From an uncultured Bacteroidota bacterium (lineage in GTDB: Bacteria; Bacteroidota; Bacteroidia; Flavobacteriales; Flavobacteriaceae), in contig CACMHY010000001.1 in NCBI GenBank assembly GCA_902613595.1, positions 682,001-746,000 on the forward strand: a DNA stretch of 64,000 nucleotides. Reading direction: 5' to 3'. Under the pieces are notes generated by a model. That model did not search any database. It saw nothing but the letters and a program-made list of their open reading frames with translations, and was not told the origin of the DNA. Shown piece by piece: positions 44,383 through 53,890 of this stretch; the first letter of the stretch is position 1; every line of letters begins with the position of its first letter. A program made the translations under genes and the position numbers.

Positions 44383-47300
44383 CTAAATTTTTAAAATTTG
44401 TACTTTATCATTGATATAAACCAAAATATTTTCTATATCAAAATATCCCATATTATTTAAAACTGTTGAGTAAGATAAGATTTGTGATTGATCTGTTTTT
44501 TTCGGAGTTCCTGTTTTGTAATCAATTACACATACTGCACCGGATTTTTTGATATTTATTCGATCTGGTCTTAGAGTAGGTCCATTTGGAACAAGTAGAT
44601 CTTCCTCACACAAAACTTTATCTTCACCATTATATAGAGACTTCAATTCCACATGTGTAACAACTTTTCTTATACTCTTTTCAACAAAATCTTTAATTTT
44701 AATTGGAAGAATTTTTTGATCAATGGCCTTTTGAAGAACATCAGCTACCATATCTGAAGTAATTATTTGAGCTAACAAATCATGTATTAAAGCACCCTTT
44801 TCTTGGGGGCTTTTAAAATTTTTCTTTTTTATTGAATCTAATACAAAGTGTTTCTTCCAACCTAAATTTAGTTGTAAAGAATAATGATCCTTTATCTCAG
44901 AATTTTCAATTAATTCTCGATTTTTATTTGCTTTAATTAATAATTCTCCCCTAATAAATGGAGTTTTTGAATTAAAACTATCTCCCTGGCTTATAATATA
45001 TTTTTTTAGTAGATGAGCATATGTGTTTTCTCCTTCGTCTACTTCCTTTGTAATTATAAACATTGCCTCTACGGCACGGGTTAATGCTACGTAAAGAACA
45101 TTAAGAGCATCTAATTTTTGACTAAGGCGATATGACTTATGTAGCTCATTGCCTTCTCTGCCATAATGTTGAATTTCATTTGAGAAATTAAACCATCCCC
45201 ATCCAATATTTTTTAAGTTTTTATCTTTGAAGGGATACCATATTTTTTCAATAATATTGGGATATATTGGAGAATCCATAAATGGAAGAATAACAACTGA
45301 AAACTCAAGGCCCTTTGCTTTGTGTATAGTCATAAGTTTAATAGATTCATTGGTCTCTGATGTTGCTATTCTTAACCTAGCAGATTGTAATTCCCAGTGA
45401 CTTAGATAGGAGTCTATTGAAGCTGCAAATGATTTTGAAAACTCTAATACGTCTTCCAAAAATGATGATAAGTATATATCATATGTATCAAAATTTGATA
45501 AACTAATTAAAATGTAATCTACAGCATCTAAAATTGTTTTAGATTTAATTTTTTCTAGATCTAATTTTAATCCAAAATTACTTTCAAGTTGACTGAAAAA
45601 AATAGATGTTTTGACATTTAAATTGTTTACTGCAAATTGATGATAATCTTCAATCTTACTATCGCTTAATTCATATAAAATGTCAAATATAGTTTTATGT
45701 TGTCGAGATGAATTTGGATTTGAAGATAAATACAGAATGGCAATTATTAATTGTACTTTAATAGAATGATTCACTAACATGGATTCTGATGAAGATATAT
45801 TAAATCCCTTTTTTATTAGTTCATTACCAATTTCTGTAGCTTGTTCTTTTTTTCGAACCAAAATTGCTATATCAGTTTGATCATATCCATCTTTGACAAG
45901 TTTTTTTATAATCTCAACTGTTTTAGAAATATATTGAGGAGTTGTTGTTCCTTTTATACCTTCTTTACTAATAGCTTGAACATTTACATATCCACCTTCA
46001 TAAATATGTTTTTGCCAACTTGACTCACCATAAAGCCTCCTGTAATACTTATTTTCAAAACTATTTGATATAATTTGGAAAAGACCTTTATTAAAATCTA
46101 CAATTTCTTTAAATGACCTGTAATTTGTTTTTAATGTTTCTTGGCTAACAGAAATTTGAAAAGGGTTTTTAATATTATTAACCAAGTCAATAAATTGGTT
46201 CATATCTCCTCCTCTCCACCTGTAGATAGACTGTTTTGGATCACCCACTAAAAAAAGAGATCCTTTTTTCCCAGATAAACTTTCGCCCTCAACTGAATTA
46301 GAAATTAAGGGAATTAAATTATTCCACTGTAAAGTAGATGTATCTTGAAATTCATCTAAAAAATAATGTTGGTACCTCACACCTAACCGTTCATAGATAA
46401 ATGGCGTAGGTTCATCTTTGACTAAAAGGTTAATTTTTTTATTAAAGTCTGAGTTAATCCTAATTTTTTTGTCATTCTGAATCCTTTCTGATCGGTCTTC
46501 CATCAATTGCAAAAGTAATCTTGGGGTCCAAGATGCTAGGGTTCGTTGAATTAATAATATTTGGCTTATACTTTTTTTAACACTAAAAAAATAATGCTCA
46601 ATCTTATCTTTATTCTTATCAATCAAAACTTTTTTCTCTTCAGATAAAGAAAGATTATATAAAGGTTTTTCACCTGATAAAGAAAATTCTAATTGTTCAA
46701 AATATTTTGTAGTGAATGATCCCTTACTAATATTTTCAAAATACTTGTGAACTCTTTTTTGAGTGAAATCATTAGCTTTTAAATCTAAACTCTCTAGAAA
46801 ATTTAATGCCTTCCTTGCATTTTTTAAAACTTTTAATTTCTCATTTTTTAAAAGCTTACTTAATAAAATTTTATCCGCTTCTAATATTTTAATATTTCTT
46901 TTTCTTATATAATTTAACGGGATTCTATCATTCTCATTAAAAAGTAAATGAACGAATTCTTTTAAATCTATCTCTACATCCCAATTTTTATCATTATTTA
47001 TTTTTTGCAAACTAAAATCCAAAAGATATTTTGATATTAATCTATCTATTCCTATCTCATCTAAAATTGAGTCTATTGTCTCCTCGATTAAACTTTCTGA
47101 ATCTAACGATACTTCAAAACCAAATGGTAAATTAAATTCACGATAAAATGTTCGGACCAATCTATGGGTAAATTTGTCAAGTGTAATAACACTGAAAGCT
47201 CCATATTCTAAAAAAATTTTTTTTAAAATGAGCATTGACCTAAGAGCCAATTCTTTTTTCGAAATATTAAAAAATTTACAAAAATCGTCAGAGTAGGATT

Positions 47301-47517
47301 TTGAATCATTTGATTCAATGGAAAGTAAAAATAATGTCTCGAGTATTCTACTTTTCATTGAATTAACTGATTTATTAGTAAATGTTAATGCTAAAGTATG
47401 TTTGAAAGTATTATCTGAGGGATCTTCTAATAAAATTTTTAAATATTCATGTACCAGATTATACGTTTTCCCAGAACCTGCCGATGCGTTTATAATTTTA
47501 AAATGATTTTTACCCAA
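44383..47517 (-). CDS. AddA-like UvrD-family helicase with C-terminal nuclease
   Basis: 1044 residues. An ATP-dependent 3'-5' DNA helicase/exonuclease that would resect double-strand breaks with the downstream AddB-like subunit. Walker A is ASAGSGKT at residues 11-18, then FTNKSVNSMKSR, ITLDKFTHRL, LDEFQDTS (Walker B), GDPKQSIYRWRGGD, and IHKAKGLEFSVV with VALTRA. The C-terminal nuclease has LRPDRINI and VIDYKTG near residue 1005. The start is TTG at 47517: the frame is closed by TAG five codons upstream and offers no ATG before the Walker A motif. Divergent from sod. Confidence 0.9.
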   Translation of the reverse strand: MGKNHFKIINASAGSGKTYNLVHEYLKILLEDPSDNTFKHTLALTFTNKSVNSMKSRILETLFLLSIESNDSKSYSDDFCKFFNISKKELALRSMLILKKIFLEYGAFSVITLDKFTHRLVRTFYREFNLPFGFEVSLDSESLIEETIDSILDEIGIDRLISKYLLDFSLQKINNDKNWDVEIDLKEFVHLLFNENDRIPLNYIRKRNIKILEADKILLSKLLKNEKLKVLKNARKALNFLESLDLKANDFTQKRVHKYFENISKGSFTTKYFEQLEFSLSGEKPLYNLSLSEEKKVLIDKNKDKIEHYFFSVKKSISQILLIQRTLASWTPRLLLQLMEDRSERIQNDKKIRINSDFNKKINLLVKDEPTPFIYERLGVRYQHYFLDEFQDTSTLQWNNLIPLISNSVEGESLSGKKGSLFLVGDPKQSIYRWRGGDMNQFIDLVNNIKNPFQISVSQETLKTNYRSFKEIVDFNKGLFQIISNSFENKYYRRLYGESSWQKHIYEGGYVNVQAISKEGIKGTTTPQYISKTVEIIKKLVKDGYDQTDIAILVRKKEQATEIGNELIKKGFNISSSESMLVNHSIKVQLIIAILYLSSNPNSSRQHKTIFDILYELSDSKIEDYHQFAVNNLNVKTSIFFSQLESNFGLKLDLEKIKSKTILDAVDYILISLSNFDTYDIYLSSFLEDVLEFSKSFAASIDSYLSHWELQSARLRIATSETNESIKLMTIHKAKGLEFSVVILPFMDSPIYPNIIEKIWYPFKDKNLKNIGWGWFNFSNEIQHYGREGNELHKSYRLSQKLDALNVLYVALTRAVEAMFIITKEVDEGENTYAHLLKKYIISQGDSFNSKTPFIRGELLIKANKNRELIENSEIKDHYSLQLNLGWKKHFVLDSIKKKNFKSPQEKGALIHDLLAQIITSDMVADVLQKAIDQKILPIKIKDFVEKSIRKVVTHVELKSLYNGEDKVLCEEDLLVPNGPTLRPDRINIKKSGAVCVIDYKTGTPKKTDQSQILSYSTVLNNMGYFDIENILVYINDKVQILKI

Positions 47518-47557
47518 AATGTTAAAATTCTAATTTAAATTTAATGCTTTTACAATC

Positions 47558-47592
47558 TTTGTCTTTTATTGCAAAAAGAAATTTTAATTTTG
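47558..47592 (+). promoter_or_regulatory. Promoter of the superoxide dismutase gene
   Basis: TTTG at 47558-47561 and TAATTTTG at 47585-47592 (matching TAnnTTTG) are separated by 23 nt. The -7 box ends 21 nt before the ATG at 47614. Confidence 0.4.
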
Positions 47593-47613
47593 TCTAATCT
47601 TAAAAAATAAAAC

Positions 47614-48222
47614 ATGGCTTTCGAATTACCCTCCTTATCATATGACTACAACGAATTAGAACCGCACATTGATGCTAGGACCATGGAAATCCATCATTCT
47701 AAACATCATAATGGTTACACCACTAATCTAAACAATGCTATTGCTGACACTCCACTTGCAGATCTTTCGATTGAAGAAATATTAAATGGGCTAGATCTAA
47801 ACAATAAAGCTCTAAGAAACAATGGCGGAGGCTTCTATAATCATTCTTTGTTTTGGGAAATAATGTCTCCTAACGGAGGGGGCCTGCCTGTGGGTATCTT
47901 AATTGACGCAATAGATAATAAATTTGGCTCTTTTGAGAATTTTAAAACTAAATTTTCCAAGGCAGCTGCTACACAATTTGGTTCAGGTTGGGCTTGGCTT
48001 TGTGCTAATAAAGATGGTTCTGTTGAGGTATGTTCAACTGCTAATCAGGACAATCCTTTGATGCCTGGAATTAGCTGCTCGGGAACTCCTATTTTAGGAA
48101 TTGATGTTTGGGAACATGCATATTATCTAAACTATCAAAACAGAAGACCAGATTACATTAATGCATTTTTTAATGTAATTAATTGGGAAAAAGTTACGAG
48201 CTTATATAACGATGTAACATAA
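47614..48222 (+). CDS. sodA: Superoxide dismutase (Fe/Mn family, probably Mn type)
   Basis: Disproportionates superoxide; 202 residues. The metal ligands are H27 (EIHHSKHH), the His in FYNHSLFW near 77, and the Asp and His in [20 protein letters not shown] Gly in NNGGGFYNH and a Gln in TANQDNP match the pattern of Mn enzymes, while Fe enzymes carry the Gln in the first position. No signal peptide, so cytoplasmic. It is divergently transcribed from the AddAB-like genes and convergent with the purF-like gene. Confidence 0.95.
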   Translation: MAFELPSLSYDYNELEPHIDARTMEIHHSKHHNGYTTNLNNAIADTPLADLSIEEILNGLDLNNKALRNNGGGFYNHSLFWEIMSPNGGGLPVGILIDAIDNKFGSFENFKTKFSKAAATQFGSGWAWLCANKDGSVEVCSTANQDNPLMPGISCSGTPILGIDVWEHAYYLNYQNRRPDYINAFFNVINWEKVTSLYNDVT

Positions 48223-48277
48223 TTCTATTTCATAAACAAGTTGCTTTATCGGTTGATAAGTTCTGTAAGAGAAAAAA

Positions 48278-50176
48278 CTAATAAGCTCTTTTGTTTTTTT
48301 TCTCTACGAAATTCACAAAAGCATTGTTCACAACCCTACAACCACCTGGTGTTGGATAATTCCCTGAAAAATACCAATCTCCCTGGTTTTTGGGACAAGC
48401 TTTATTCAATCCATCAATCGTTTGGAAAATAACCTCTATCTCCGCATTTATGTCATTTGTTTTTAAAATTTCTGAAATCTTATATGAAATTTCCTCATCA
48501 GAAAAGGGTTTATATATCTCTTTCACATAATTTACTGGAGATTCTATTGCCTTTTCTATAGCATTTAAACAATTTTGATACACATCTTTCACTATTGCTT
48601 CTTTAGTTCCACGATCCGCATGAAGTTCCAAAGCGGCGCGAAATGCTATAAATTCTTCTAATTTGGCCATATCAATTCCGTAACAATCCGGATACCTTAT
48701 TTGTGGAGCACTTGAAACAATAATAATTTTTTTAGGCTCCAAACGATCTAACATTCTTAATATGCTTTTCTGTAAAGTAGTACCCCTAACAATACTGTCA
48801 TCGATAATTACCAGATTATCACTAGTTTTAACAACACCGTAAGTTATGTCATAAACATGGGCTACTAGATCATCTCGGTCACTATCTTCAGTGATAAATG
48901 TTCTTAGTTTTGCATCTTTTATGGCAATTTTTTCAATTCTTGGTTTTAAGTTTAACATCCTAGTTAGCTTATCGATGTTGAGTTTTTTTTCTTTATTCAA
49001 CTCTTTCTTAAAAAAATCTCTTAGGTGATCTTGAACTGCACCAATCATACCATAAAAGGAGGTCTCAGCTGTATTCGGTATAAAAGAAAAAACTGTGTTT
49101 TCTAAATCTCCTTTTATAGATTTATATACTTGAGGAAATAAAGCTTTACCTAATTTTTTTCTTTCCTGATAAATTTCAGAATCTCCTCCTCGAGAAAAAT
49201 ATATTCTTTCGAATGAGCATGCTTTTTTCTCTTTAGGCTCTAAAATTTCTTTAATATATGTGTTGCCATTTTTTTTAGTAATTATTGCATAACCTGGGCT
49301 CAATTCCTCTACCTTAGAAAAAGGTACGTCGAATACTGTTTGTATTGCAGGCCGTTCAGATGCTACTACAACAATCTCATTATCTGAATAATAATAAACT
49401 GGTCGAATTCCAACTGGGTCTCTAAGAACGAAAGAATCTCCGTGGCCTAATAGGCCTGCCATTGCATATCCTCCATCCCAATTTTTTGATGCTTTTCGTA
49501 AAATCTTTGAAAGTTTCAAGCGTTCCGCTATTAATGGAGAAGCTTCTGATTTAGAATATCCTTCGTTACGCAAGTTTTTGTATATCTTGGCTACAGCATC
49601 GTCAAGGAAATGACCAATTTTTTCCATTACAGTAACAGTGTCAGCTCTCTCCTTAGGATGCTGCCCGAGTTCAACAAGATTATCAAAAAGTTGATTTACG
49701 TTTGTAAGATTAAAATTTCCCGCTAAAATTAGATTCCGGTGCATCCAATTGTTTTGCCTTAAAAAGGGATGAACACTTTCGATATTATTTTTCCCAAAGG
49801 TTCCATAACGTACATGTCCAAGCATCAACTCGCCTATATATGGAACTTCTTTTTTTAATTTTTCTGCATCAGATAGTAGGTCTGGTGAAATTTTAATTTG
49901 CTTTCTAACACGCTCCTTAATGGTTTTAAAAATATTTTGAATTGGTTGTGGTTTAGCAGATCTAACTCTACTTATATAACGCTCCCCAGGGGACATGTCA
50001 AATTTAATACTCGCAAAGCCAGCACCATCTTGCCCCCGATTGTGCTGTTTTTCCATCAATAAATACATTTTATTTATCCCATATAATGCACTACCATATT
50101 TTTGTTTATAATATAATAATGGTTTTTTTAATTGTAAAAGGGCAATGCCGCACTCATGTTTAATGATATCGCTCAT
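48278..50176 (-). CDS. Amidophosphoribosyltransferase-like protein (long PurF variant)
   Basis: 632 residues versus about 500 for ordinary PurF. An N-terminal Ntn-type glutamine amidotransferase domain precedes a phosphoribosyltransferase domain with the PRPP-binding motif VIIDDSIVRGTTLQ near residue 450. The nucleophile candidate is C9 (HECGIALL), so an 8-residue propeptide would have to be removed, as known for some PurF proteins. The HxRYxTxG loop is kept (HVRYGTFG), but the oxyanion segment usually reading HNGNLTN is GNFNLTN. Its operon partner purN supports a role in purine synthesis, though these changes leave room for another substrate. It is the last gene of purN-rnhA-pfkB-purF-like, 24 nt after pfkB. 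Confidence 0.85.
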   Translation of the reverse strand: MSDIIKHECGIALLQLKKPLLYYKQKYGSALYGINKMYLLMEKQHNRGQDGAGFASIKFDMSPGERYISRVRSAKPQPIQNIFKTIKERVRKQIKISPDLLSDAEKLKKEVPYIGELMLGHVRYGTFGKNNIESVHPFLRQNNWMHRNLILAGNFNLTNVNQLFDNLVELGQHPKERADTVTVMEKIGHFLDDAVAKIYKNLRNEGYSKSEASPLIAERLKLSKILRKASKNWDGGYAMAGLLGHGDSFVLRDPVGIRPVYYYSDNEIVVVASERPAIQTVFDVPFSKVEELSPGYAIITKKNGNTYIKEILEPKEKKACSFERIYFSRGGDSEIYQERKKLGKALFPQVYKSIKGDLENTVFSFIPNTAETSFYGMIGAVQDHLRDFFKKELNKEKKLNIDKLTRMLNLKPRIEKIAIKDAKLRTFITEDSDRDDLVAHVYDITYGVVKTSDNLVIIDDSIVRGTTLQKSILRMLDRLEPKKIIIVSSAPQIRYPDCYGIDMAKLEEFIAFRAALELHADRGTKEAIVKDVYQNCLNAIEKAIESPVNYVKEIYKPFSDEEISYKISEILKTNDINAEIEVIFQTIDGLNKACPKNQGDWYFSGNYPTPGGCRVVNNAFVNFVEKKNKRAY

Positions 50177-50200
50177 TTGAATAAATTGATATTGGGTTAT

Positions 50201-51118
50201 TTAAATTTCAAAATCAGTTAACGATTTAAATTCCTTTATTCTTTTATTTAATTTTCGAAATGTCAAGTTTTCTAATTCTTTAGTGCCAAATTGTTGTACA
50301 GTATACGAAGCAATAGCTGAACCAGCCACAGCAGCTGTTTTCATTGCTTGAAAAGAAAGTTGTTTTTTTTCAGATAAACTCCCAGCAAAACCTCCTATAA
50401 AACTATCGCCAGCACCTGTGGGATCAAAAATTTTTTTCAATGGAAATGCAGGCACTTGAAAAATTTTTTTGTCACTAAAAAGGATTGCACCATGCTCTCC
50501 TTTTTTTATGATAACGTTTTTTGGTCCCATCGCTTGGAGTTTACAGGCTGATTCAATTAGTGACATTGAATCCGTCAACTGTCTTGCCTCCTCTTCATTT
50601 ACAGAAATTAAATCAACTTTACTTATTATTTCATCTAATTTTGTTCTATACCCCTCTATCCAAAAATTCATAGTATCCATAATTATAAATTTTGGATTTT
50701 TCATTTGATTTAAAACATCTAATTGCAGATTAGGATCTAGATTTCCCAACAACACAATACTTGCATCTAGGAACTTATTTGGAACAACAGGTTTAAATTT
50801 AGTTAAAACATTCAATTGAGTGTCTATGGTTATTCTATCATTAAAATTATCTAGATATCTACCGCTCCAAAAAAATGTTTTATCATCCGGTACAAAATCG
50901 ACTCCTGATATATCTAATCCATTCAATTCTAACAATTTAAAATAAGAGTTTTCAAAATCTTCTCCTACTATTGAAACTAAACAACAAGATGTTTTGAACT
51001 TTGATGCAGATAAACCAATATAGGTGGCACACCCTCCTAAAATTTTTTTTACACTCCCTGAAGGTGATTCTATTGAGTCGTAGGCGATAGTGCCTAAAAC
51101 CAAAAGTTTATTATTCAT
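50201..51118 (-). CDS. PfkB-family sugar/nucleoside kinase
   Basis: Ribokinase-fold kinase of 305 residues. The N-terminal substrate motif is GGCATYIGLSAS near residues 28-39. The C-terminal ATP/anion-hole motif is DPTGAGDSFIGGFAGSL near 237-253, with the catalytic Asp in GAGD. Family members phosphorylate ribose, fructose, adenosine and related compounds. Its place in an operon with purN and a purF-like gene suggests a nucleoside or ribose substrate, but specificity cannot be read from the sequence. Confidence 0.9.
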   Translation of the reverse strand: MNNKLLVLGTIAYDSIESPSGSVKKILGGCATYIGLSASKFKTSCCLVSIVGEDFENSYFKLLELNGLDISGVDFVPDDKTFFWSGRYLDNFNDRITIDTQLNVLTKFKPVVPNKFLDASIVLLGNLDPNLQLDVLNQMKNPKFIIMDTMNFWIEGYRTKLDEIISKVDLISVNEEEARQLTDSMSLIESACKLQAMGPKNVIIKKGEHGAILFSDKKIFQVPAFPLKKIFDPTGAGDSFIGGFAGSLSEKKQLSFQAMKTAAVAGSAIASYTVQQFGTKELENLTFRKLNKRIKEFKSLTDFEI

Positions 51119-51182
51119 TTTGTAAAATTAATAAAGTCTATTGCCATCTTAATCTTTTTGAAAGATTTATCTGCATCAAAGT

Positions 51183-51665
51183 TCAAAACATCTTTTTGTT
51201 ATTAGTTTCAAAAACAATATCTCTAACTAAATTTTTCTTTTTTGCAGCCATACCTGCCATGGAATCACATCTCTCATTTTGTGGATGATTGTTATGTCCC
51301 TTAATCCATTGAAAAGAAACTTTATGTTTTTTGTAAACTTTTATAAACCGTAGCCAAAGATCGCTATTCTTTTTACCTTTAAAATTAATTTTCTCCCAAT
51401 TAAATAGCCATTTTTTTTCCACAGCGTCAACAACGTATTTTGAATCGCTGTAAACAGTTACTTCAATGCCTGATTCCTTTAGCATCTCTAATCCAACAAT
51501 AACTGCTAATAATTCCATCCTATTGTTAGTTGTAAGAAAGTAACCTTCCGAAAACTCCTTCTTATATGATGTGCCAACCCATTCTAATATTATACCATAA
51601 CCTCCAGGACCAGGGTTGCCCTGGGAAGATCCATCGGTATATAAGTGAACAGATTTAGCCCTCAT
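51183..51665 (-). CDS. rnhA: Ribonuclease HI
   Basis: Degrades the RNA strand of RNA-DNA hybrids; 160 residues. The catalytic acidic residues are visible in order: YTDGSSQGNPGPGGYG (Asp near 11), NNRMELLAV (Glu near 51), VYSDSKYVVDAV (Asp near 73) and the C-terminal NERCDSMAG Asp. A basic handle region (GKKNSD) lies between. It overlaps purN by 11 nt, with ATG at 51665. Confidence 0.95.
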   Translation of the reverse strand: MRAKSVHLYTDGSSQGNPGPGGYGIILEWVGTSYKKEFSEGYFLTTNNRMELLAVIVGLEMLKESGIEVTVYSDSKYVVDAVEKKWLFNWEKINFKGKKNSDLWLRFIKVYKKHKVSFQWIKGHNNHPQNERCDSMAGMAAKKKNLVRDIVFETNNKKMF

Positions 51666-52236
51666 TAACTTGATTTGTTAAAAATTTTTTAATGACTTTT
51701 GGAAAATAAACATACTCCAATCGATGAATTTTGAAAGCAATTTCCTCAATTGTATCATCAGGATCTATTTTGACTTTCTTCTGAAATAAAATTTTACCCT
51801 CATCAAAGTCTTCATTTACATAATGAATAGTAATCCCAGTTTCTTTTTCTTTATTATCCTTGACTGCTTGATGAACATAATTCCCAAACATTCCCTTACC
51901 ACCATATTTTGGTAAAAGGGCTGGATGAATATTAAGTATCTTATCTGGAAAAGCACGAATCCAGTCTGGTCCCAATTTTAATAAAAAACCAGCCAAAATA
52001 ATTAAATCTGGATTTAGAGAACATATCGTTTTAAGTAGATCCCCTTTGTAAAAAGAAATTTTATCAAAAACCTCCGCTTTAATTCCATATTCTTTAACTC
52101 GTTCTATAACTCTAGCTAAGGGATTATTGGTGAAAACCGATATTATGGCAACTTTATTATCCCTATGAAAAAAACGGCAAATATTTGCAGTATTTGTTCC
52201 ATTCCCCGATGCTAATATGACAACTTTTTTTGGCAT
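51655..52236 (-). CDS. purN: Phosphoribosylglycinamide formyltransferase
   Basis: Third step of purine synthesis, transferring formyl from 10-formyl-tetrahydrofolate to GAR; 193 residues. Motifs are VILASGNGTNTANI at the N-terminus, LAGFLLKLGP, the catalytic NIHPALLPKYGGKG (Asn and His), and the C-terminal catalytic Asp region HYVNEDFDEGKIL. It is the first gene of the minus-strand purN-rnhA-pfkB-purF-like operon and diverges from acpP across a 151-bp gap. Confidence 0.95.
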   Translation of the reverse strand: MPKKVVILASGNGTNTANICRFFHRDNKVAIISVFTNNPLARVIERVKEYGIKAEVFDKISFYKGDLLKTICSLNPDLIILAGFLLKLGPDWIRAFPDKILNIHPALLPKYGGKGMFGNYVHQAVKDNKEKETGITIHYVNEDFDEGKILFQKKVKIDPDDTIEEIAFKIHRLEYVYFPKVIKKFLTNQVNEG

Positions 52237-52350
52237 TTAAATCATAAAAAAGGATGAGGATTGAATTATTTTTAAGAACATATTATATAACTTTAAATAA
52301 AATTAAGGCTAATATTCAATCACAATCCATAGAATTCTTTTAAAGTTTTA

Positions 52351-52358
52351 TATTTTTG
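52351..52358 (+). promoter_or_regulatory. -7 promoter box of the acpP operon
   Basis: TATTTTTG matches TAnnTTTG and ends 29 nt before the acpP ATG. No TTG lies at a suitable -33 distance, so support is partial. Confidence 0.35.
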
Positions 52359-52387
52359 TTGACACTTAATTTAAACAAAGATTAATT

Positions 52388-52621
52388 ATGTCAGACATTT
52401 CCTCAAGAGTAAAAGCCATTATAGTTGATAAACTAGGTGTGGACGAAAACGAAGTTGTTGATGGAGCAAGCTTTACCAATGACTTAGGTGCAGACTCATT
52501 GGATACCGTAGAATTAATTATGGAATTCGAAAAAGAATTTGACATCCAAATTCCCGATGACCAAGCGGAAAATATTGCAACCGTTGGTCAAGCTATCAAA
52601 TTTATTGAACAATCCGATTAA
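52388..52621 (+). CDS. acpP: Acyl carrier protein
   Basis: Carries growing fatty acids on a phosphopantetheine arm; 77 acidic residues. The prosthetic group site is S37 in [10 protein letters not shown]. Helices I to IV are of normal length. The fabF gene follows after 9 nt, the usual acpP-fabF pairing. It leads the operon acpP-fabF-rnc-IPExxxVDY-pyk. Confidence 0.98.
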   Translation: MSDISSRVKAIIVDKLGVDENEVVDGASFTNDLGADSLDTVELIMEFEKEFDIQIPDDQAENIATVGQAIKFIEQSD

Positions 52622-52630
52622 AAAAGTATA

Positions 52631-53881
52631 ATGAAACCAAGACGCGTAGTAGTTACCGGATTGGGAGCACTTACACCAATTGGAAACACCCTCTCTGAAT
52701 ACTGGGAGGGTTTAATAGCTGGTACCAGTGGTGCTGACAAAATAACTTATTTTGATCCTAAATTATTTAAAACACAATTTGCTTGTGAACTCAAGAATTT
52801 TGACCCTTTAGATTTTTTCGATCGTAAGGAATCAAGAAAGTATGACCGTTTCGCACAATACGCTTTAGTAACAGTTGAAGAAGCAATAAAAAATTCTGGT
52901 CTTTTATTAGAAAAAATTGATAAGGAACGTGTTGGTGTAATTTGGGGCGCAGGAATTGGAGGCTTGGAAACGTTTCAAAATGAAGTATTAAATTTTGCTT
53001 CGGGAAATGAAAATCCAAGATTCAATCCATTCTTTATTCCTAAAATGATAGCTGATATTGCACCTGGTTTGATCTCTATCAAATATGGCTTTAGGGGACC
53101 AAATTTCGCAACTGTGTCTGCTTGTGCTTCAGCTTCGAATGCAATGATCGATAGCTTAAATTATATTCGATTAGGATATGCAGATATAATTGTGACTGGA
53201 GGCTCTGAAGCTGCTGTGACAAAAGCAGGTATCGGAGGATTCAATGCTATGCATGCCCTTTCAAAGAGAAACGATGACCCAAAAAGTGCCTCTCGCCCTT
53301 TTGATAAAAATAGAGATGGTTTTGTCTTAGGTGAAGGTTCGGGTGCATTGATTTTGGAATCTTATGAACACGCAATTGCCCGCGGAGCGAAAGTTTATGC
53401 TGAATTTTTGGGAGGAGGTCTTTCTGCTGATGCCTATCATATGACAGCACCTCACCCTGACGGTCTAGGTGCTACTAAAGTAATGGAAAATTGTCTCAAA
53501 GATGCTAATATTCGTTTAGACGAAGTTGATATTATTAATATGCACGGTACATCAACCCCATTGGGAGATATTGCAGAATCGAATGCAATCGTAAGTTTAT
53601 TTAAAGGCCATGCTTATAAAATGAATATAAATTCTACAAAATCAATGACAGGACATCTTCTTGGAGCTGCAGGAGCAATTGAAGCAATAGCTTCAATTAT
53701 GGCTATAGAAAACAGTATAGTACCCCCTACAATTAACCATAAAACACCAGACGAAAAAATAGATCAAAAAATCAATTTTACTTTTGGTAAAGCTCAAAAA
53801 AGAGAGGTTAATGTAGCCCTTTCAAACACATTTGGATTTGGTGGGCACAATGCTTGTGTTTTATTCAAAAAGATTAGTTAA
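52631..53881 (+). CDS. fabF: 3-oxoacyl-[acyl-carrier-protein] synthase II
   Basis: Elongating condensing enzyme of fatty acid synthesis; 416 residues. The catalytic Cys is C165 in TVSACASASNAM, with catalytic His residues in MHGTSTPLGD and MTGHLLGAAGAIEA, and the C-terminal glycine-rich NTFGFGGHNACV. ATG start 9 nt after acpP. Confidence 0.98.
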   Translation: MKPRRVVVTGLGALTPIGNTLSEYWEGLIAGTSGADKITYFDPKLFKTQFACELKNFDPLDFFDRKESRKYDRFAQYALVTVEEAIKNSGLLLEKIDKERVGVIWGAGIGGLETFQNEVLNFASGNENPRFNPFFIPKMIADIAPGLISIKYGFRGPNFATVSACASASNAMIDSLNYIRLGYADIIVTGGSEAAVTKAGIGGFNAMHALSKRNDDPKSASRPFDKNRDGFVLGEGSGALILESYEHAIARGAKVYAEFLGGGLSADAYHMTAPHPDGLGATKVMENCLKDANIRLDEVDIINMHGTSTPLGDIAESNAIVSLFKGHAYKMNINSTKSMTGHLLGAAGAIEAIASIMAIENSIVPPTINHKTPDEKIDQKINFTFGKAQKREVNVALSNTFGFGGHNACVLFKKIS

Positions 53882-53890
53882 TATTATTGT

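Noticed and set aside
48267-48300. Possible plus-strand terminator after sod (AAGAG ... CTCTT followed by T-rich DNA)
   Set aside because: The stem is only about 5 bp with a long loop and lies over the end of the convergent purF-like gene; too weak to call.
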